DNA from: Modestobacter marinus
GTDB taxonomy: Bacteria > Actinomycetota > Actinomycetes > Mycobacteriales > Geodermatophilaceae
Length of the DNA: 64,000 nucleotides
Reading direction: 5' to 3'
Assembly: GCF_011758655.1 (NCBI RefSeq)
Contig: NZ_JAAMPA010000001.1
Span: 868,001 to 932,000 of the forward strand
Shown: one piece after another, positions 43,136 through 52,001 of the stretch
Layout of the letters: each line of letters begins with the position of its first letter
Position numbering within the stretch: the stretch's first letter is position 1
Made by a program: the position numbers and the translations under genes
Notes under the pieces: generated by a model
What the model saw: the letters and a program-made list of their open reading frames with translations, nothing else
Databases searched by the model: none
Told to the model about the DNA's origin: nothing

Positions 43136-43152
43136 CTTCCGTCACACGGAAG
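43136..43152. promoter_or_regulatory. Short inverted repeat between P450 and Rieske genes
   Basis: cttccg/cggaag arms (6 bp) with a 5-nt loop in the 118-bp gap between the P450 stop and the Rieske start. It could be a weak terminator or an operator. Confidence 0.35.
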
Positions 43153-43186
43153 CACGGCCGGCAGGCCGGCTCGGCGCCGACCGGGT

Positions 43187-44398
43187 TCACCGCACGGTCA
43201 GCCGGACCGGCATGCTGTGCCAGGCGCGCAGGGTGTTGTTGTGGTGCCGTTGGGCCGGGCCGGCGAGGGCGATCGTCCGCACCCGACGGGACAGTGCGGT
43301 GAGCACGGCCTCGGCCTCCAGGCGGGCGACGTGCTGACCCACGCACTGGTGCAGCCCCATGCCGAACCCCACGTGACCGGACGGGTCACGCCCCAGGTCG
43401 AAGGTGTCCGGATCGGTCCAGCGCCGCGGGTCGCGGTTGGCGGCGGCCAGGAACAGCAGGACCTTGCGCCCTTCGGGGACGACGACGCCACCGATGCGCA
43501 CGTCGGCGGTCGTCGTCCGGAAGAACGTCTGGACGGGCGACTCCCAACGGATCGCCTCGTCGAAGGCCACCCGGGCCAGCGACGGGTCGGCGACCAGCCG
43601 CGCCCACTGGTCGGGGTGGGTCGCGAAGGCGTGGAGGATCGCCGACAGTGCGTGCACCGTCGTGTCCACCCCCGCGGTGAGCAGGGAGCGGACCACCAGC
43701 GGCGCCTGCTGCGGGGTGATCTCGCCACGGTCGGCCGCCGCCCAGATGGCCGCGCCGAAGCCGTCCTCGCTCAGCGCGGCACGGGCGCACTGCTCGCCCA
43801 CCCAGCCCGACAGCTCCGCGACGCGGGGTGTGCCCTTGGCCACCAGGTCGTTGGCCGGCCCGAAGGCGTTGAACGCGTGGTCGCCGTAGGGCAGCAGGTT
43901 CTCGCGGCCGTCCGGCCCGAGGCCGACGGCGTCCGGGAACACCCGGAGCGGGAACGCCTGCGCCAGGGCGGGGACGGCGTCGAACTCGGTGCCTGCGGCG
44001 AGGACCTCGTCGACGAGCTGCTCGGCGTCGGCGGCCCAGCGGTCGCGCAGCCGCCGCAGCGCCCGCGGGCCGAGCACCGCCGTCAGCACCCGGCGAGGCG
44101 CGTCGTGCCGCGGCGGGTCGGCCTCCAGCAGCAGGCTCGGCGGCCGCCAGGGCTCCTCGGTGCGGAAGTTGGACAGTCCCACCCCGGCTGCGGACTGGAA
44201 CTGCTGCCAGTCGACCAGCGCGGCCTGCACCTGCTCGTACCGGCTCAGCGCGTGCACGTCGTAACGGCTCAGGTAGACCACCGGCCCGGCCTCGCGCAGC
44301 TGGTGGTGGAGGGGCAGCGGGTCCTCGAGGACCTCGTGACCGAACGGGTCGGCGTCACTGACCGGCAGGTCGGTCGCCGGGCTGGGGGCGAGGGTCAT
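43187..44398 (-). CDS. Cytochrome P450
   Basis: 403 residues, a soluble bacterial P450. The I-helix oxygen-activation motif is LLTAGVDTTVHAL, the K-helix ExxR is in FDEAIRWESPVQ, and the haem loop is FGMGLHQCVGQHVARLE. It should hydroxylate or demethylate a small organic substrate. A PDR-type reductase gene lies 23 bp upstream on the same strand, a likely dedicated electron donor; most bacterial P450s use separate ferredoxins, so this pairing is notable. ATG at 44398 has ggag 7 bp upstream; a larger in-frame extension upstream is not coding. Confidence 0.93.
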   Translation of the reverse strand: MTLAPSPATDLPVSDADPFGHEVLEDPLPLHHQLREAGPVVYLSRYDVHALSRYEQVQAALVDWQQFQSAAGVGLSNFRTEEPWRPPSLLLEADPPRHDAPRRVLTAVLGPRALRRLRDRWAADAEQLVDEVLAAGTEFDAVPALAQAFPLRVFPDAVGLGPDGRENLLPYGDHAFNAFGPANDLVAKGTPRVAELSGWVGEQCARAALSEDGFGAAIWAAADRGEITPQQAPLVVRSLLTAGVDTTVHALSAILHAFATHPDQWARLVADPSLARVAFDEAIRWESPVQTFFRTTTADVRIGGVVVPEGRKVLLFLAAANRDPRRWTDPDTFDLGRDPSGHVGFGMGLHQCVGQHVARLEAEAVLTALSRRVRTIALAGPAQRHHNNTLRAWHSMPVRLTVR

Positions 44399-44421
44399 GG
44401 TCGGCTCCAGGGGGGTCACGG

Positions 44422-45405
44422 TCAGAGGTCGAGGACGAGGCGGTCGCTGCAGGAGCGGGAGACGCAGGGGTACATGCAGTCGCCGGCGGCCCGCTCGTCG
44501 TCGCTGAGCAAGGAGTCGCGGTGGTCGGGGACGCCGGCCAGCACGGTGGTCTCGCAGGTGCCGCAGGTGCCCTGCCGGCAGGAGGACAGCACGTCCACAC
44601 CGGCGGCGCCGAGCGCCTCCAGCACCGACACGTCCGGGGTGACGGTCACGGTGCGGCCGGTGCGGTGCAGCTGGACGTCGAAGGCCGCCGTGCGCACCGG
44701 AGGGCCCTGCTCGGCGGCGGCGAACCGTTCGGTGTGCAACGCCCGGGCCGGCCACGCGGCGCACGCGGCCTCCATCGCGGTCAGCAGCGGCGCCGGCCCG
44801 CAGCTGTAGACCTCGGTCCCCGGCCGCGGGTCGCCCACGAAGCCGGCGAGGTCCAGGAGGCCGGACTCGTCCTGCGGCCGCACCGCGACCCGGTCGCCGT
44901 ACGCCGACAGCTCCGCCAGGAACGCCATGGAGCTGCGGGTCCGGCCGCCGTAGAGCAGTCGCCAGTCCGCGCCCAGCAGCTGGGCCTGGACGATCATCGG
45001 CAGCAGCGGGGTGATGCCGATGCCGCCGGCCACGAAGAGGTAGGACTCCGCGGGCACCAGCGGGAAGTGGTTCCGCGGGCCGCCGAGCCCCACCACGTGC
45101 CCGGGCTCCAGCTGCTCGTGCACGTACCGGGACCCGCCGCGGGACGCCGGCTCCAGCAGCACACCGACCCGGTAGCTGTGCGCGTCCCACCGGTCGCCGC
45201 ACAGCGAGTACTGCCGGCTGAGGCCGTCGCCCAGGGTGAGGTCGACGTGCGCACCCGGCGTCCAGTCCGGGAGCCGCCCGCCGTCCGGCGCGGTGAGCGT
45301 CAGGGTCACGACGCCGTCCGCCACGCGGACCTTCTCCGCCACCTGCACCACCGTGCGGTCCACCGCGCTGCGGCGGGTCTCGTTCGACTGCTCCACCTGG
45401 GGCAC
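44422..45405 (-). CDS. Phthalate-dioxygenase-reductase-type oxidoreductase (P450 partner)
   Basis: 327 residues, paralogous to the product at 40542-41519: RQYSLCGDR flavin motif, AGGIGITPLLPM NAD motif and C-terminal [2Fe-2S] domain (LSSCRQGTCGTCETTVL, CMYPCVSRSC). It is first in the operon and adjacent to the P450 gene, suggesting it reduces the P450; the other copy may serve the Rieske enzyme. GTG at 45405 has gaggaggtcgg upstream. The promoter faces a divergent IclR gene with a shared operator-like repeat. Confidence 0.9.
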   Translation of the reverse strand: MPQVEQSNETRRSAVDRTVVQVAEKVRVADGVVTLTLTAPDGGRLPDWTPGAHVDLTLGDGLSRQYSLCGDRWDAHSYRVGVLLEPASRGGSRYVHEQLEPGHVVGLGGPRNHFPLVPAESYLFVAGGIGITPLLPMIVQAQLLGADWRLLYGGRTRSSMAFLAELSAYGDRVAVRPQDESGLLDLAGFVGDPRPGTEVYSCGPAPLLTAMEAACAAWPARALHTERFAAAEQGPPVRTAAFDVQLHRTGRTVTVTPDVSVLEALGAAGVDVLSSCRQGTCGTCETTVLAGVPDHRDSLLSDDERAAGDCMYPCVSRSCSDRLVLDL

Positions 45406-45436
45406 TCCGACCTCCTCGTCGTCGTCGTCCGGCAGC

Positions 45437-45498
45437 GTGCGACACCGGTGACCTCCGGCTGGAGGTCTTTCTCAATGGACGAGAGACCGGTGTCACAC
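45437..45498. promoter_or_regulatory. Operator-like inverted repeat in divergent promoter
   Basis: gtgcgacaccggt at 45437-45449 is inverted as accggtgtcacac at 45486-45498 (12 of 13 match). The pair lies between the divergent reductase and IclR genes and is the best candidate IclR binding site. Confidence 0.6.
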
Positions 45499-45505
45499 TT
45501 CCTCC

Positions 45506-46270
45506 GTGGCGCGGACCCCGACCGGCGAGTCGGTGCTGGCCCGCGCCGTGCGGGTGCTGGACGCCTTCACCGCCGACGAGCCGGGCCTGACGGTCGGCGA
45601 GGTGGCCCGGCGCAGCGGTCTGCACGTGGCCACCGCGTCCCGGCTGGTCGCCGAACTGGTCGCCCACGGGCTGCTGGAGCGCGGTCCGGGGCGCGAGGTG
45701 CGGGTCGGCGTGCGGCTGTGGGAGCTCGGCGCGCGCGCCTCCCCCACGGTGTCGCTCCGCGACGCCGCCATGCCGTTCCTGGAGGACGTGCACGCCGTGG
45801 TCGGCCACCACGCCCAACTCGGTGTGCTGGACGGCGAGGACGTGCTCTTCCTCGAACGGCTCAGTGCCCGCGACGCCGTCATCAACTTCTCCCGGATCGC
45901 CGGCCGGCTGCCGTTGCCCACCTCGTCGTCCGGTCTGGTGCTGCTGGCGCACGCGCCGTACGACGTCCAGGAACGGGTGCTGTCGCGTCCGCTGCGCCCG
46001 ATCACCCCGGCCGGGTTCGGTACGGCCGCTCCGCTGCGGACGGCGCTGGCCGAGGTCCGGCGGAGCCAGGCGGCGGTGCTCGCCGGACACCAGCACCCCG
46101 ACGCGACCGGCGTCGCCGTCCCGGTCCGCGACGGTCGCGGCGACGTGGTGGCGGCCCTCTCGGTGATCGTCCCGAACGACGGCCGCGGGCGCGACCTCGT
46201 CCCGCTGCTGCTGGCCGCCGCGCGCGGCATCTCCCGGGCCCTCCGCGGGCCGGATGCACCGGTCGCGTGA
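45506..46270 (+). CDS. IclR family transcriptional regulator (divergent)
   Basis: 254 residues. HTH: GLTVGEVARRSGLHVATASRLVAELVAHGLL; ligand domain: MPFLEDVHAVVGHHAQLGVLDGEDVLFLERL and VAVPVRDGRGDVVAALSVIVP. Closely related in layout to the IclR at 39775. Likely controls the divergent reductase-P450-Rieske operon through the inverted repeat just upstream. GTG at 45506 has no Shine-Dalgarno; cacact six bases upstream may be a leaderless -10. Confidence 0.87.
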   Translation: MARTPTGESVLARAVRVLDAFTADEPGLTVGEVARRSGLHVATASRLVAELVAHGLLERGPGREVRVGVRLWELGARASPTVSLRDAAMPFLEDVHAVVGHHAQLGVLDGEDVLFLERLSARDAVINFSRIAGRLPLPTSSSGLVLLAHAPYDVQERVLSRPLRPITPAGFGTAAPLRTALAEVRRSQAAVLAGHQHPDATGVAVPVRDGRGDVVAALSVIVPNDGRGRDLVPLLLAAARGISRALRGPDAPVA

Positions 46271-46295
46271 GCACCGGGGACGACGGGCGCCCGGT

Positions 46296-47090
46296 CTACC
46301 GCGCTCTCCCGTCGCCGCCGCGGGGACGGCCCTCGCTGCCCGGGCCCGGCGGTCCGGCGAACGCCTGGGCGACGTCCAGCCACCGGTCGGCGTCCGGGCC
46401 GACGGCGACGAGGGCGAGGTCGGCCCGGGGGCGGCGTTGCACCACCCGCAGGCAGAAGTCCAGCACCGGCCCGCGCACCCGCTGCTCGGCGTCCTCGGGG
46501 CCGTCGGTCCAGGAGGAGCCGTCCTCCCGGGTGAGCTCCACCCGGATCGGCGCCGTCGGCGCAGGGAGCCCGTGGGCGGCGAACGCGAACCCCCGGGTGC
46601 GGACGCCGAGGTGGGCGACGTGGTCCAGCCGCGCGGAGGGTCGCGGAGGCCGGCCCAGGGCATCGCCGACGTCGACCCCGTGCGCCCAGGTCTCCATCAG
46701 CCGCGCGGTCGCCATCGAGGCGACGCTCATCGGTGGGCCGAACCAGGGCAGCCGGGTGCCCTCGGGCGCCGCGGACAGCGCGTCGGCCAGCCGTGCGCGC
46801 CCGGCCCGCCACCGGGCCAGCAGGGCAGCCGGCGGCGCGGCCGCCCCCTCGGCGGCTCCGCGGTCCACGGCGTCGGCCGGGTGGTCTGCCGCCCGGGCGG
46901 CGAAGGCGGCCGGGGCGGTGGCCGCGAGCAGGGCGATCTCGTCCGTCCAGGCCAGGTGCGCCACCTGGGCGGCGACGGTCCACCCGGCCGCGGGGGTGGG
47001 CCGGGCCCAGTCGGCCGGCGTCAGTGCGCCGAGCAACTCGTCGAGCGCCGTGCCCTCGGCCGCGAGGTCGGCCAGCAGCCCGGGTCTCAC
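46296..47090 (-). CDS. TIGR03084/maleylpyruvate-isomerase-like metal-binding protein
   Basis: 264 residues. DinB/mycothiol-isomerase N-terminal fold: GWTVAAQVAHLAWTDEIAL supplies one His, and TARLMETWAHGVDVGDAL the next metal ligands. The family includes mycothiol-dependent maleylpyruvate isomerase and proteins of unknown function (TIGR03084). GTG at 47090 overlaps the stop of the ligase gene, so it belongs to the ligase/ABC transporter operon as its last gene. A mycothiol-linked isomerisation in the pathway is an inference. Confidence 0.75.
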   Translation of the reverse strand: MRPGLLADLAAEGTALDELLGALTPADWARPTPAAGWTVAAQVAHLAWTDEIALLAATAPAAFAARAADHPADAVDRGAAEGAAAPPAALLARWRAGRARLADALSAAPEGTRLPWFGPPMSVASMATARLMETWAHGVDVGDALGRPPRPSARLDHVAHLGVRTRGFAFAAHGLPAPTAPIRVELTREDGSSWTDGPEDAEQRVRGPVLDFCLRVVQRRPRADLALVAVGPDADRWLDVAQAFAGPPGPGSEGRPRGGDGRAR

Positions 47091-48637
47091 GGCGCCGCCG
47101 TCGCGATCCGGCGCAGCTCGGCGCGCTGCACCTTGGCCGAGGCGGTCATCGGCAGCTCGTCCACCACCCGCCACGACCGCGGCACCTTGAACGGCGACAG
47201 CCGTTCCCGGCAGTGCTCGGTCAGCTCGTCCGGCCGCGGGTCGCGGCCGCCGGCCGGGACGACGAAGGCCACCACCAGCTCCCCCCACCGCTCGTCGGGC
47301 ACGCCGACCACCGCGGCCCGGGCGACGTCGGGGTGCTCGGCCAGCACCTCCTCGACCTCCACCGGGGACACGTTCTCCCCGCCGGTCTTGATCATGTCCT
47401 TCAGCCGGCCGACGACCCGGCAGGCGCCACCGGCGTCCATCTCGGCCAGGTCGCCGGTGTGCAGCCACCCGTCGGCGTCGATGGCCGCAGCGGTCGCCGC
47501 CGGGTCGTCGAGGTACCCGTCGGTGATCCGCTCGCCGCGCACCCAGAGCTCCCCCGGCGTCCCGGGCGGCACCACGGCGCCGTCCGGACCGGCGATCCGC
47601 ACCTCGGTGCCGGCCAGCGGCGCCCCGACGGTCTCCCGGCGGACCGGGTCGGGGTCGGTCGGTGCGGTCAGCAGCACCGAGCCGCAGGTCTCGGTCATGC
47701 CGAAGGTGATCGACAGCCGCGCGCCGAACACCTGCTCCACCCGGTCGACGAACGCCGGCGTCACCGTCATCCCGCCGGTGAAGAGCACGCGCAGGTCGGG
47801 CAGCTCCGGCGGACCCTGAGCGGCCAGCAGGTCGAGCAGGGTGGGGGCGGCGGACAGCATGGTCACCCGGCGGTCGGCCAGGGCCTCCAGCACCGGACCG
47901 GGCGCGAACGGCAGGACGACGTGCTCGGCCCGTGCCCACAGCGCCCCGACGACCCCCAGCACGTTGCCCGCGGTGTGGAACAGCGGCATCGGGTTGCACC
48001 AGACCCGTCCGGCGGTCGGCCCCAGCCGGTCGGCGAAGGCGTGCCCGGTGAGGACCATCGCGCGGTGGGTGATCCGCACGCCCTTGGCCCGGCCGGTGGT
48101 CCCCGAGGTGAACTGCACCTGGGCCAGGCTCCCGGGGTCGACGACCGGCAGCTCCCCCGGCGCGGCCTCCGGCAGGGCTGCCCGCCAGTCGGCGCCGACC
48201 CGGACAACCTCGACCCCGTCGACCCCGGCACAGAGATCGGCCACCGGGTTGCCGGCGACGTCCTCGGCGGCGAAGACGCGGACCGCACCGGAGAGCCGGA
48301 GGGCGTGCTCCAGCTCCGCCGGCCGGGACCGGGGGTTGACCGGGACGAGGGTCATCCCGGCCAGGGCGACGCCCAGCTGCAGGAGCACCGCGGCGGGGCC
48401 GTTGCCCAGGCAGGTGGCGATCCGGGCGCCGGGCGCCCGGTCGGCCAGCAGCCCCGCGGCCACGGCCCGGGCGTCGGCCAGCAGCTGCGCTGCCGTCCAG
48501 GTGCCGCCGGTGGCCGGCGTGCTCAGCAGCAGGTCGTCAGGCCCCTGTCGGGCTGCCCGGTGGAGGACGTCGCCGAGCACGCCCTCCACCAGGTGCCCGG
48601 CCGGCGACCTGAGCTCGCTCACCCGCAGCGCCGGCAC
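47087..48637 (-). CDS. AMP-dependent acyl-CoA synthetase/ligase
   Basis: 516 residues. Adenylation motifs: VQFTSGTTGRAKGVRITH (P-loop), TFGMTETCGSVL, GWLHTGDLAEMDAGG, RLKDMIKTGGENVSPVEVE and the C-terminal lysine in TASAKVQRAELR. It would activate a carboxylic acid as CoA thioester. Position directly after a Liv-type ABC transporter suggests it acts on the imported acid. GTG at 48637 is 3 bp after the binding-protein stop. Confidence 0.9.
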   Translation of the reverse strand: MPALRVSELRSPAGHLVEGVLGDVLHRAARQGPDDLLLSTPATGGTWTAAQLLADARAVAAGLLADRAPGARIATCLGNGPAAVLLQLGVALAGMTLVPVNPRSRPAELEHALRLSGAVRVFAAEDVAGNPVADLCAGVDGVEVVRVGADWRAALPEAAPGELPVVDPGSLAQVQFTSGTTGRAKGVRITHRAMVLTGHAFADRLGPTAGRVWCNPMPLFHTAGNVLGVVGALWARAEHVVLPFAPGPVLEALADRRVTMLSAAPTLLDLLAAQGPPELPDLRVLFTGGMTVTPAFVDRVEQVFGARLSITFGMTETCGSVLLTAPTDPDPVRRETVGAPLAGTEVRIAGPDGAVVPPGTPGELWVRGERITDGYLDDPAATAAAIDADGWLHTGDLAEMDAGGACRVVGRLKDMIKTGGENVSPVEVEEVLAEHPDVARAAVVGVPDERWGELVVAFVVPAGGRDPRPDELTEHCRERLSPFKVPRSWRVVDELPMTASAKVQRAELRRIATAAP

Positions 48638-48640
48638 CGC

Positions 48641-49912
48641 TCAGCCCCCGTAGGAGAAGGACTCCGCGCTGGGGCCGCTGTACTCGTCCAGCAGTGCCAG
48701 ACCGGCCTCGGCTGCGGCGTCCACCTTGGAGACGTAGACGGTGGTGGTGGGCGACTGGCCGGGCTGGGAGTAGTCCAGCCCGTCGGGCAGCAGGCCGTCG
48801 GTGTCCACCGAGGAGCTCTCCTGCAGGGCGGCGACGACGCCCTCCGGGGTCAGCTCACCGGACTCGCACGCGCCCTCGAGCGCCTGCCGGAGCAGCTCGG
48901 CCTGGACGTAGGCCAGCGGGACCTCCCAGCCCAGGTCGCCCTCGGGGGCGACGGACGCGTAGAGCTCGTTGGCGGCCTGGACGCCCGGGGCGTCCGAGGC
49001 GTACGGCGCGACGCTGGTGATGCTGTAGGCGTTGGCCAGCAGGGCGTCCGCGACCGGGCTGCCCAGCAGCGAGGGGTTGAACGTCGGGTTCATCCCGACG
49101 ATCGGGATGTCGGCGCCCTGGGTGGCCAGCACCCCGGCGAGCGAGGCCAGCTGGGTCGGTGCCGCGGCGAGCACGACGCCCGCGACGTCGGCCTGGACCA
49201 GCGCCGAGGCCTGCGCGGAGAGGTCGGTGGTCTGCGAGGTGATCTCCTGGGCGACGATCTCCACCCCCCGCTCCTCCGCGGCGTGCTCCGCCCCCGCGAG
49301 GGCGTCGCCGCCGTAGTCGCCGGCGAAGTAGACGACGCCGATCTTGCCGCCCTCCGGCACGCCGAGCTCGTCGACCAGGTAGTCGACGGCGTTGGCGGCC
49401 TCGATCGCGTAGCTGGCACCGGGGAGCTGGTTGTTCTCGTACTGCAGCGCGGACCCGGTCCAGCCGACGCCGCCGACGTACACGTCGTCCTGCTCGGCCA
49501 GGGGCAGCACCGCGGCGCTCGTCGGGCCACCGAGGACCTGCTGCAGCGCGATGACGTCGGGCGCCATGCTGCGGTAGAGGGTCACCGCGCGCTGCGGGTC
49601 GTAGCCGTGGTCCTGCACGTCGACCACGACGTCCCGGTCGCAGACCCCGCCGTCGGCGTTGACCTGGTCCCAGTAGGCGTTGGTCTGGGTGACCTGCACC
49701 GCGGCGCCGGCGGCGAAGGGGCCCGACAGGTCGGTGAGCATGCCGACGGTGATCTCCGAGTCGGTCACCCCGGCCCCGGTGGTCACGTCCCCCTCCGCTC
49801 CGCCGCCACCGTCACCGCCGGACGCGTTCGGGTCCGTGGTGCTGCAGGCGGCCAGCGCGAGCATCGCGGCAGCCGCGACGGAGAGCGCACAGGTGCGGGG
49901 CAGGTGCTTCAT
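48641..49912 (-). CDS. ABC transporter substrate-binding lipoprotein (LivJ-like)
   Basis: 423 residues. Lipoprotein signal ends in LALAACSTTD, with Cys22 as lipidated residue. The mature domain is type I periplasmic-binding fold (SEITVGMLTDLSGPFAAGA, YNP-like YDPQRAVTLYRSM, VYFAGDYGGDALAG). The branched-chain amino acid family also binds aromatic and short organic acids, which fits the surrounding catabolic genes. ATG 49912 overlaps the livM-like stop by 4 bp. Confidence 0.9.
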   Translation of the reverse strand: MKHLPRTCALSVAAAAMLALAACSTTDPNASGGDGGGGAEGDVTTGAGVTDSEITVGMLTDLSGPFAAGAAVQVTQTNAYWDQVNADGGVCDRDVVVDVQDHGYDPQRAVTLYRSMAPDVIALQQVLGGPTSAAVLPLAEQDDVYVGGVGWTGSALQYENNQLPGASYAIEAANAVDYLVDELGVPEGGKIGVVYFAGDYGGDALAGAEHAAEERGVEIVAQEITSQTTDLSAQASALVQADVAGVVLAAAPTQLASLAGVLATQGADIPIVGMNPTFNPSLLGSPVADALLANAYSITSVAPYASDAPGVQAANELYASVAPEGDLGWEVPLAYVQAELLRQALEGACESGELTPEGVVAALQESSSVDTDGLLPDGLDYSQPGQSPTTTVYVSKVDAAAEAGLALLDEYSGPSAESFSYGG

Positions 49913-51084
49913 CGGGTGGTCTCCTTCGACCGGGGGTGGGTGACCGCGGCCGGGTGGCCGCCGTCGGACGTGTCGAGGTCGGGTGAGCTGGGACCGGGCG
50001 AGCCAGGCCCGGGCGTGGCCGGCTCGCCTGTGCCGGGGCCCCCGCGGTGGCGGAGCCGCCGGGCGGCGCCGGCGAGCCCGCCGCGCAGGAAGACCAGGAC
50101 GGCGATGATCGCCAGCCCGTAGACGATCCGGCTGGCCGTGGACGGGTCCAGCCCGCCCGAGCCGGGCGCGGCGAGGAAGGGCAGCGCGGAGCTGTACTCG
50201 GCCAGCACCAGCGGCAGCGCGGTCACGAACAGCGCCCCGACGACGGCGCCGGCCACCGAGCCCAGCCCGCCCAGCACGATCATCACCAGGAAGTCGACCG
50301 ACGCGGTCAGGGAGAACACGTCCGGGGCGACCCGGCCGTAGGCGAGGGCGAGCATCGCCCCGGCGGTCCCGGCGTAGGCGGAGGAGACGACGAAGGCCGC
50401 CGCCTTCGCCCGGGCCACCCCGATGCCCATGGCGGCCGCCGCGGTCTCGGAGTCGCGCACGTTGGCCCAGGCCCGGCCGGTGCGGCTCGTGCGCAGGTTC
50501 GCGGCCAGCCAGCAGGCCACGACCGCGAGCAGCAGGAACAGGTACCAGAGCCGGTGCAGACCCTCGAACTCCACGCCACCGACGGCGAGGTAGTCGGGGT
50601 CGCGGTTGCTGAAGCTGAAGCCGCCCAGCGCGAAGGACTCGACCGACCGGCCGGTGAACCCGCCGGTCCAGTCGGTGAGGTTGAGCAGCAGGTGCCGCAC
50701 GATGAAGACCAGCCCCAGGGTGGCCAGCCCCAGGTAGATGCCCCGCAGCCGGCCGGCGACGGGCGAGAAGGCGGCCCCCACCCCCGCCGCGACGAGTGCG
50801 GCCAGCACCAGGCCCAGCACCGGCGGCAGGCCGGCGCCGGTGACCGACGTCGTGGTCTCACCGGTGGACCAGGCGTACACGTAGGCGCCGATCGCGGCGA
50901 AGGCCGCGTGCCCCAGGGACAGCTGCCCGGCGACGCCGACCAGCAGGGTCAACCCGACCGCACCGATGGCCGCGGCCATCACGAACAGCCCGGTCTGCAG
51001 CCAGAAGTCGTTCAGCACGAGGGGCAGGGCCAGGGCGACGGCGAGGAGCACGAGCCCCCCGATCCGGCGGAGGTGGTCAGACAC
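49909..51084 (-). CDS. ABC transporter permease (LivM-like)
   Basis: 391 residues with about ten membrane helices. Typical LivM stretches: VAGQLSLGHAAFAAIGAYVYAW, GLATLGLVFIVRHLLLNLTDWTGG and VSSAYAGTAGAMLALAYGRV. A C-terminal Gly/Pro/Ser tail of about 45 residues is longer than usual. GTG at 51084 overlaps the livH-like gene by 8 bp. Confidence 0.92.
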   Translation of the reverse strand: MSDHLRRIGGLVLLAVALALPLVLNDFWLQTGLFVMAAAIGAVGLTLLVGVAGQLSLGHAAFAAIGAYVYAWSTGETTTSVTGAGLPPVLGLVLAALVAAGVGAAFSPVAGRLRGIYLGLATLGLVFIVRHLLLNLTDWTGGFTGRSVESFALGGFSFSNRDPDYLAVGGVEFEGLHRLWYLFLLLAVVACWLAANLRTSRTGRAWANVRDSETAAAAMGIGVARAKAAAFVVSSAYAGTAGAMLALAYGRVAPDVFSLTASVDFLVMIVLGGLGSVAGAVVGALFVTALPLVLAEYSSALPFLAAPGSGGLDPSTASRIVYGLAIIAVLVFLRGGLAGAARRLRHRGGPGTGEPATPGPGSPGPSSPDLDTSDGGHPAAVTHPRSKETTR

Positions 51085-51970
51085 GGACGGCCTCCTTGCT
51101 GCCCAGCAGACCCGAGGGCCGCACGAGCAGGACGACGATCATGACCACGTACGGCGCGACCTCGCCGAAGCCGGTGCCGAGGAAGCCCTCGAGGTCGCCC
51201 TCGTAGCCGGTGACCAGGGCACTGGTGAGCCCGATGAGCAGACCGCCGACGACGGCGCCGGGAACCGAGTCGAACCCGCCGAGCACCCAGGCGGGGATCG
51301 CGGCGAAGGCGCTGAGCGCGATGGTCGGGGCGACGCCCGGCGAGGGGAAGGAGGTGAGGAAGACGCCGGCGACCGCGGCGAGCACCCCCGCCAGCGCCCA
51401 GCCGGTGGCCGCGGTGCGGGACAGCCGGATGCCCATGAGGGAGGCGGTCGGGCCGTCGGCGGCCGCGGCCCGCATGCCCACGCCGAGGTCGGTGCGGGAG
51501 AAGAGGTACCAGAGGGCGGCGAAGGCGACCACGGTCACGCCGGCCGCCACCACCCGCCCGGTGGGCAGCGCGATCTCGCCGAAGCGGACCACCGAGGCCC
51601 CCCAGGGCGCGCCCACGGGGAGCACCTGGTTGCCGATCCGCCGGGTCAGCTCGGTGAGCAGCACGATGTCCACCCCGAGCATGAGGATGGCCGCCGTCCC
51701 GGGGTTCGGGTCGGCGAGGTTGCGCACCAGCAATGCGTTGATCAGCACCCCGACGAGCGCGGCGCCGAGCAGCGCGACCAGCATCGCGGGCCAGAACCCG
51801 ATCGTCGGGTGCAGGACCGCCACGAGGTAGGCCCCCAGCAGCACGATCGAGCCGTGCGCGAAGTTCAGCACCCCGGTCGAGGTGAAGACGATCGCGAAGC
51901 CGGCGGCGATCAGGCTCAGCACCAGGCCGTAGGACAGGCCGTTGAGCACCTGGGTGAGGAAGTAGCTCAT
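51077..51970 (-). CDS. ABC transporter permease (LivH-like)
   Basis: 297 residues with eight or more membrane helices. LivH motifs: LSYGLVLSLIAAGFAIVFTSTGVLNFAHG and IPAWVLGGFDSVPGAVVGGLLIG. Forms the membrane channel with the LivM-like subunit. ATG 51970 has gaggc upstream; it lies 31 bp after the fused ATPase gene. Confidence 0.92.
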   Translation of the reverse strand: MSYFLTQVLNGLSYGLVLSLIAAGFAIVFTSTGVLNFAHGSIVLLGAYLVAVLHPTIGFWPAMLVALLGAALVGVLINALLVRNLADPNPGTAAILMLGVDIVLLTELTRRIGNQVLPVGAPWGASVVRFGEIALPTGRVVAAGVTVVAFAALWYLFSRTDLGVGMRAAAADGPTASLMGIRLSRTAATGWALAGVLAAVAGVFLTSFPSPGVAPTIALSAFAAIPAWVLGGFDSVPGAVVGGLLIGLTSALVTGYEGDLEGFLGTGFGEVAPYVVMIVVLLVRPSGLLGSKEAVRV

Positions 51971-52001
51971 CTCGGGGCCTCCGCTCCGACGTCGTGCCGG
52001 C

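Noticed and set aside
43187..46663. Single 1158-codon frame covering P450 and upstream sequence
   Set aside because: Only the last 403 residues are P450; upstream it is the shadow of the second reductase and the divergent IclR gene. The ATG at 44398 with ggag marks the real start.
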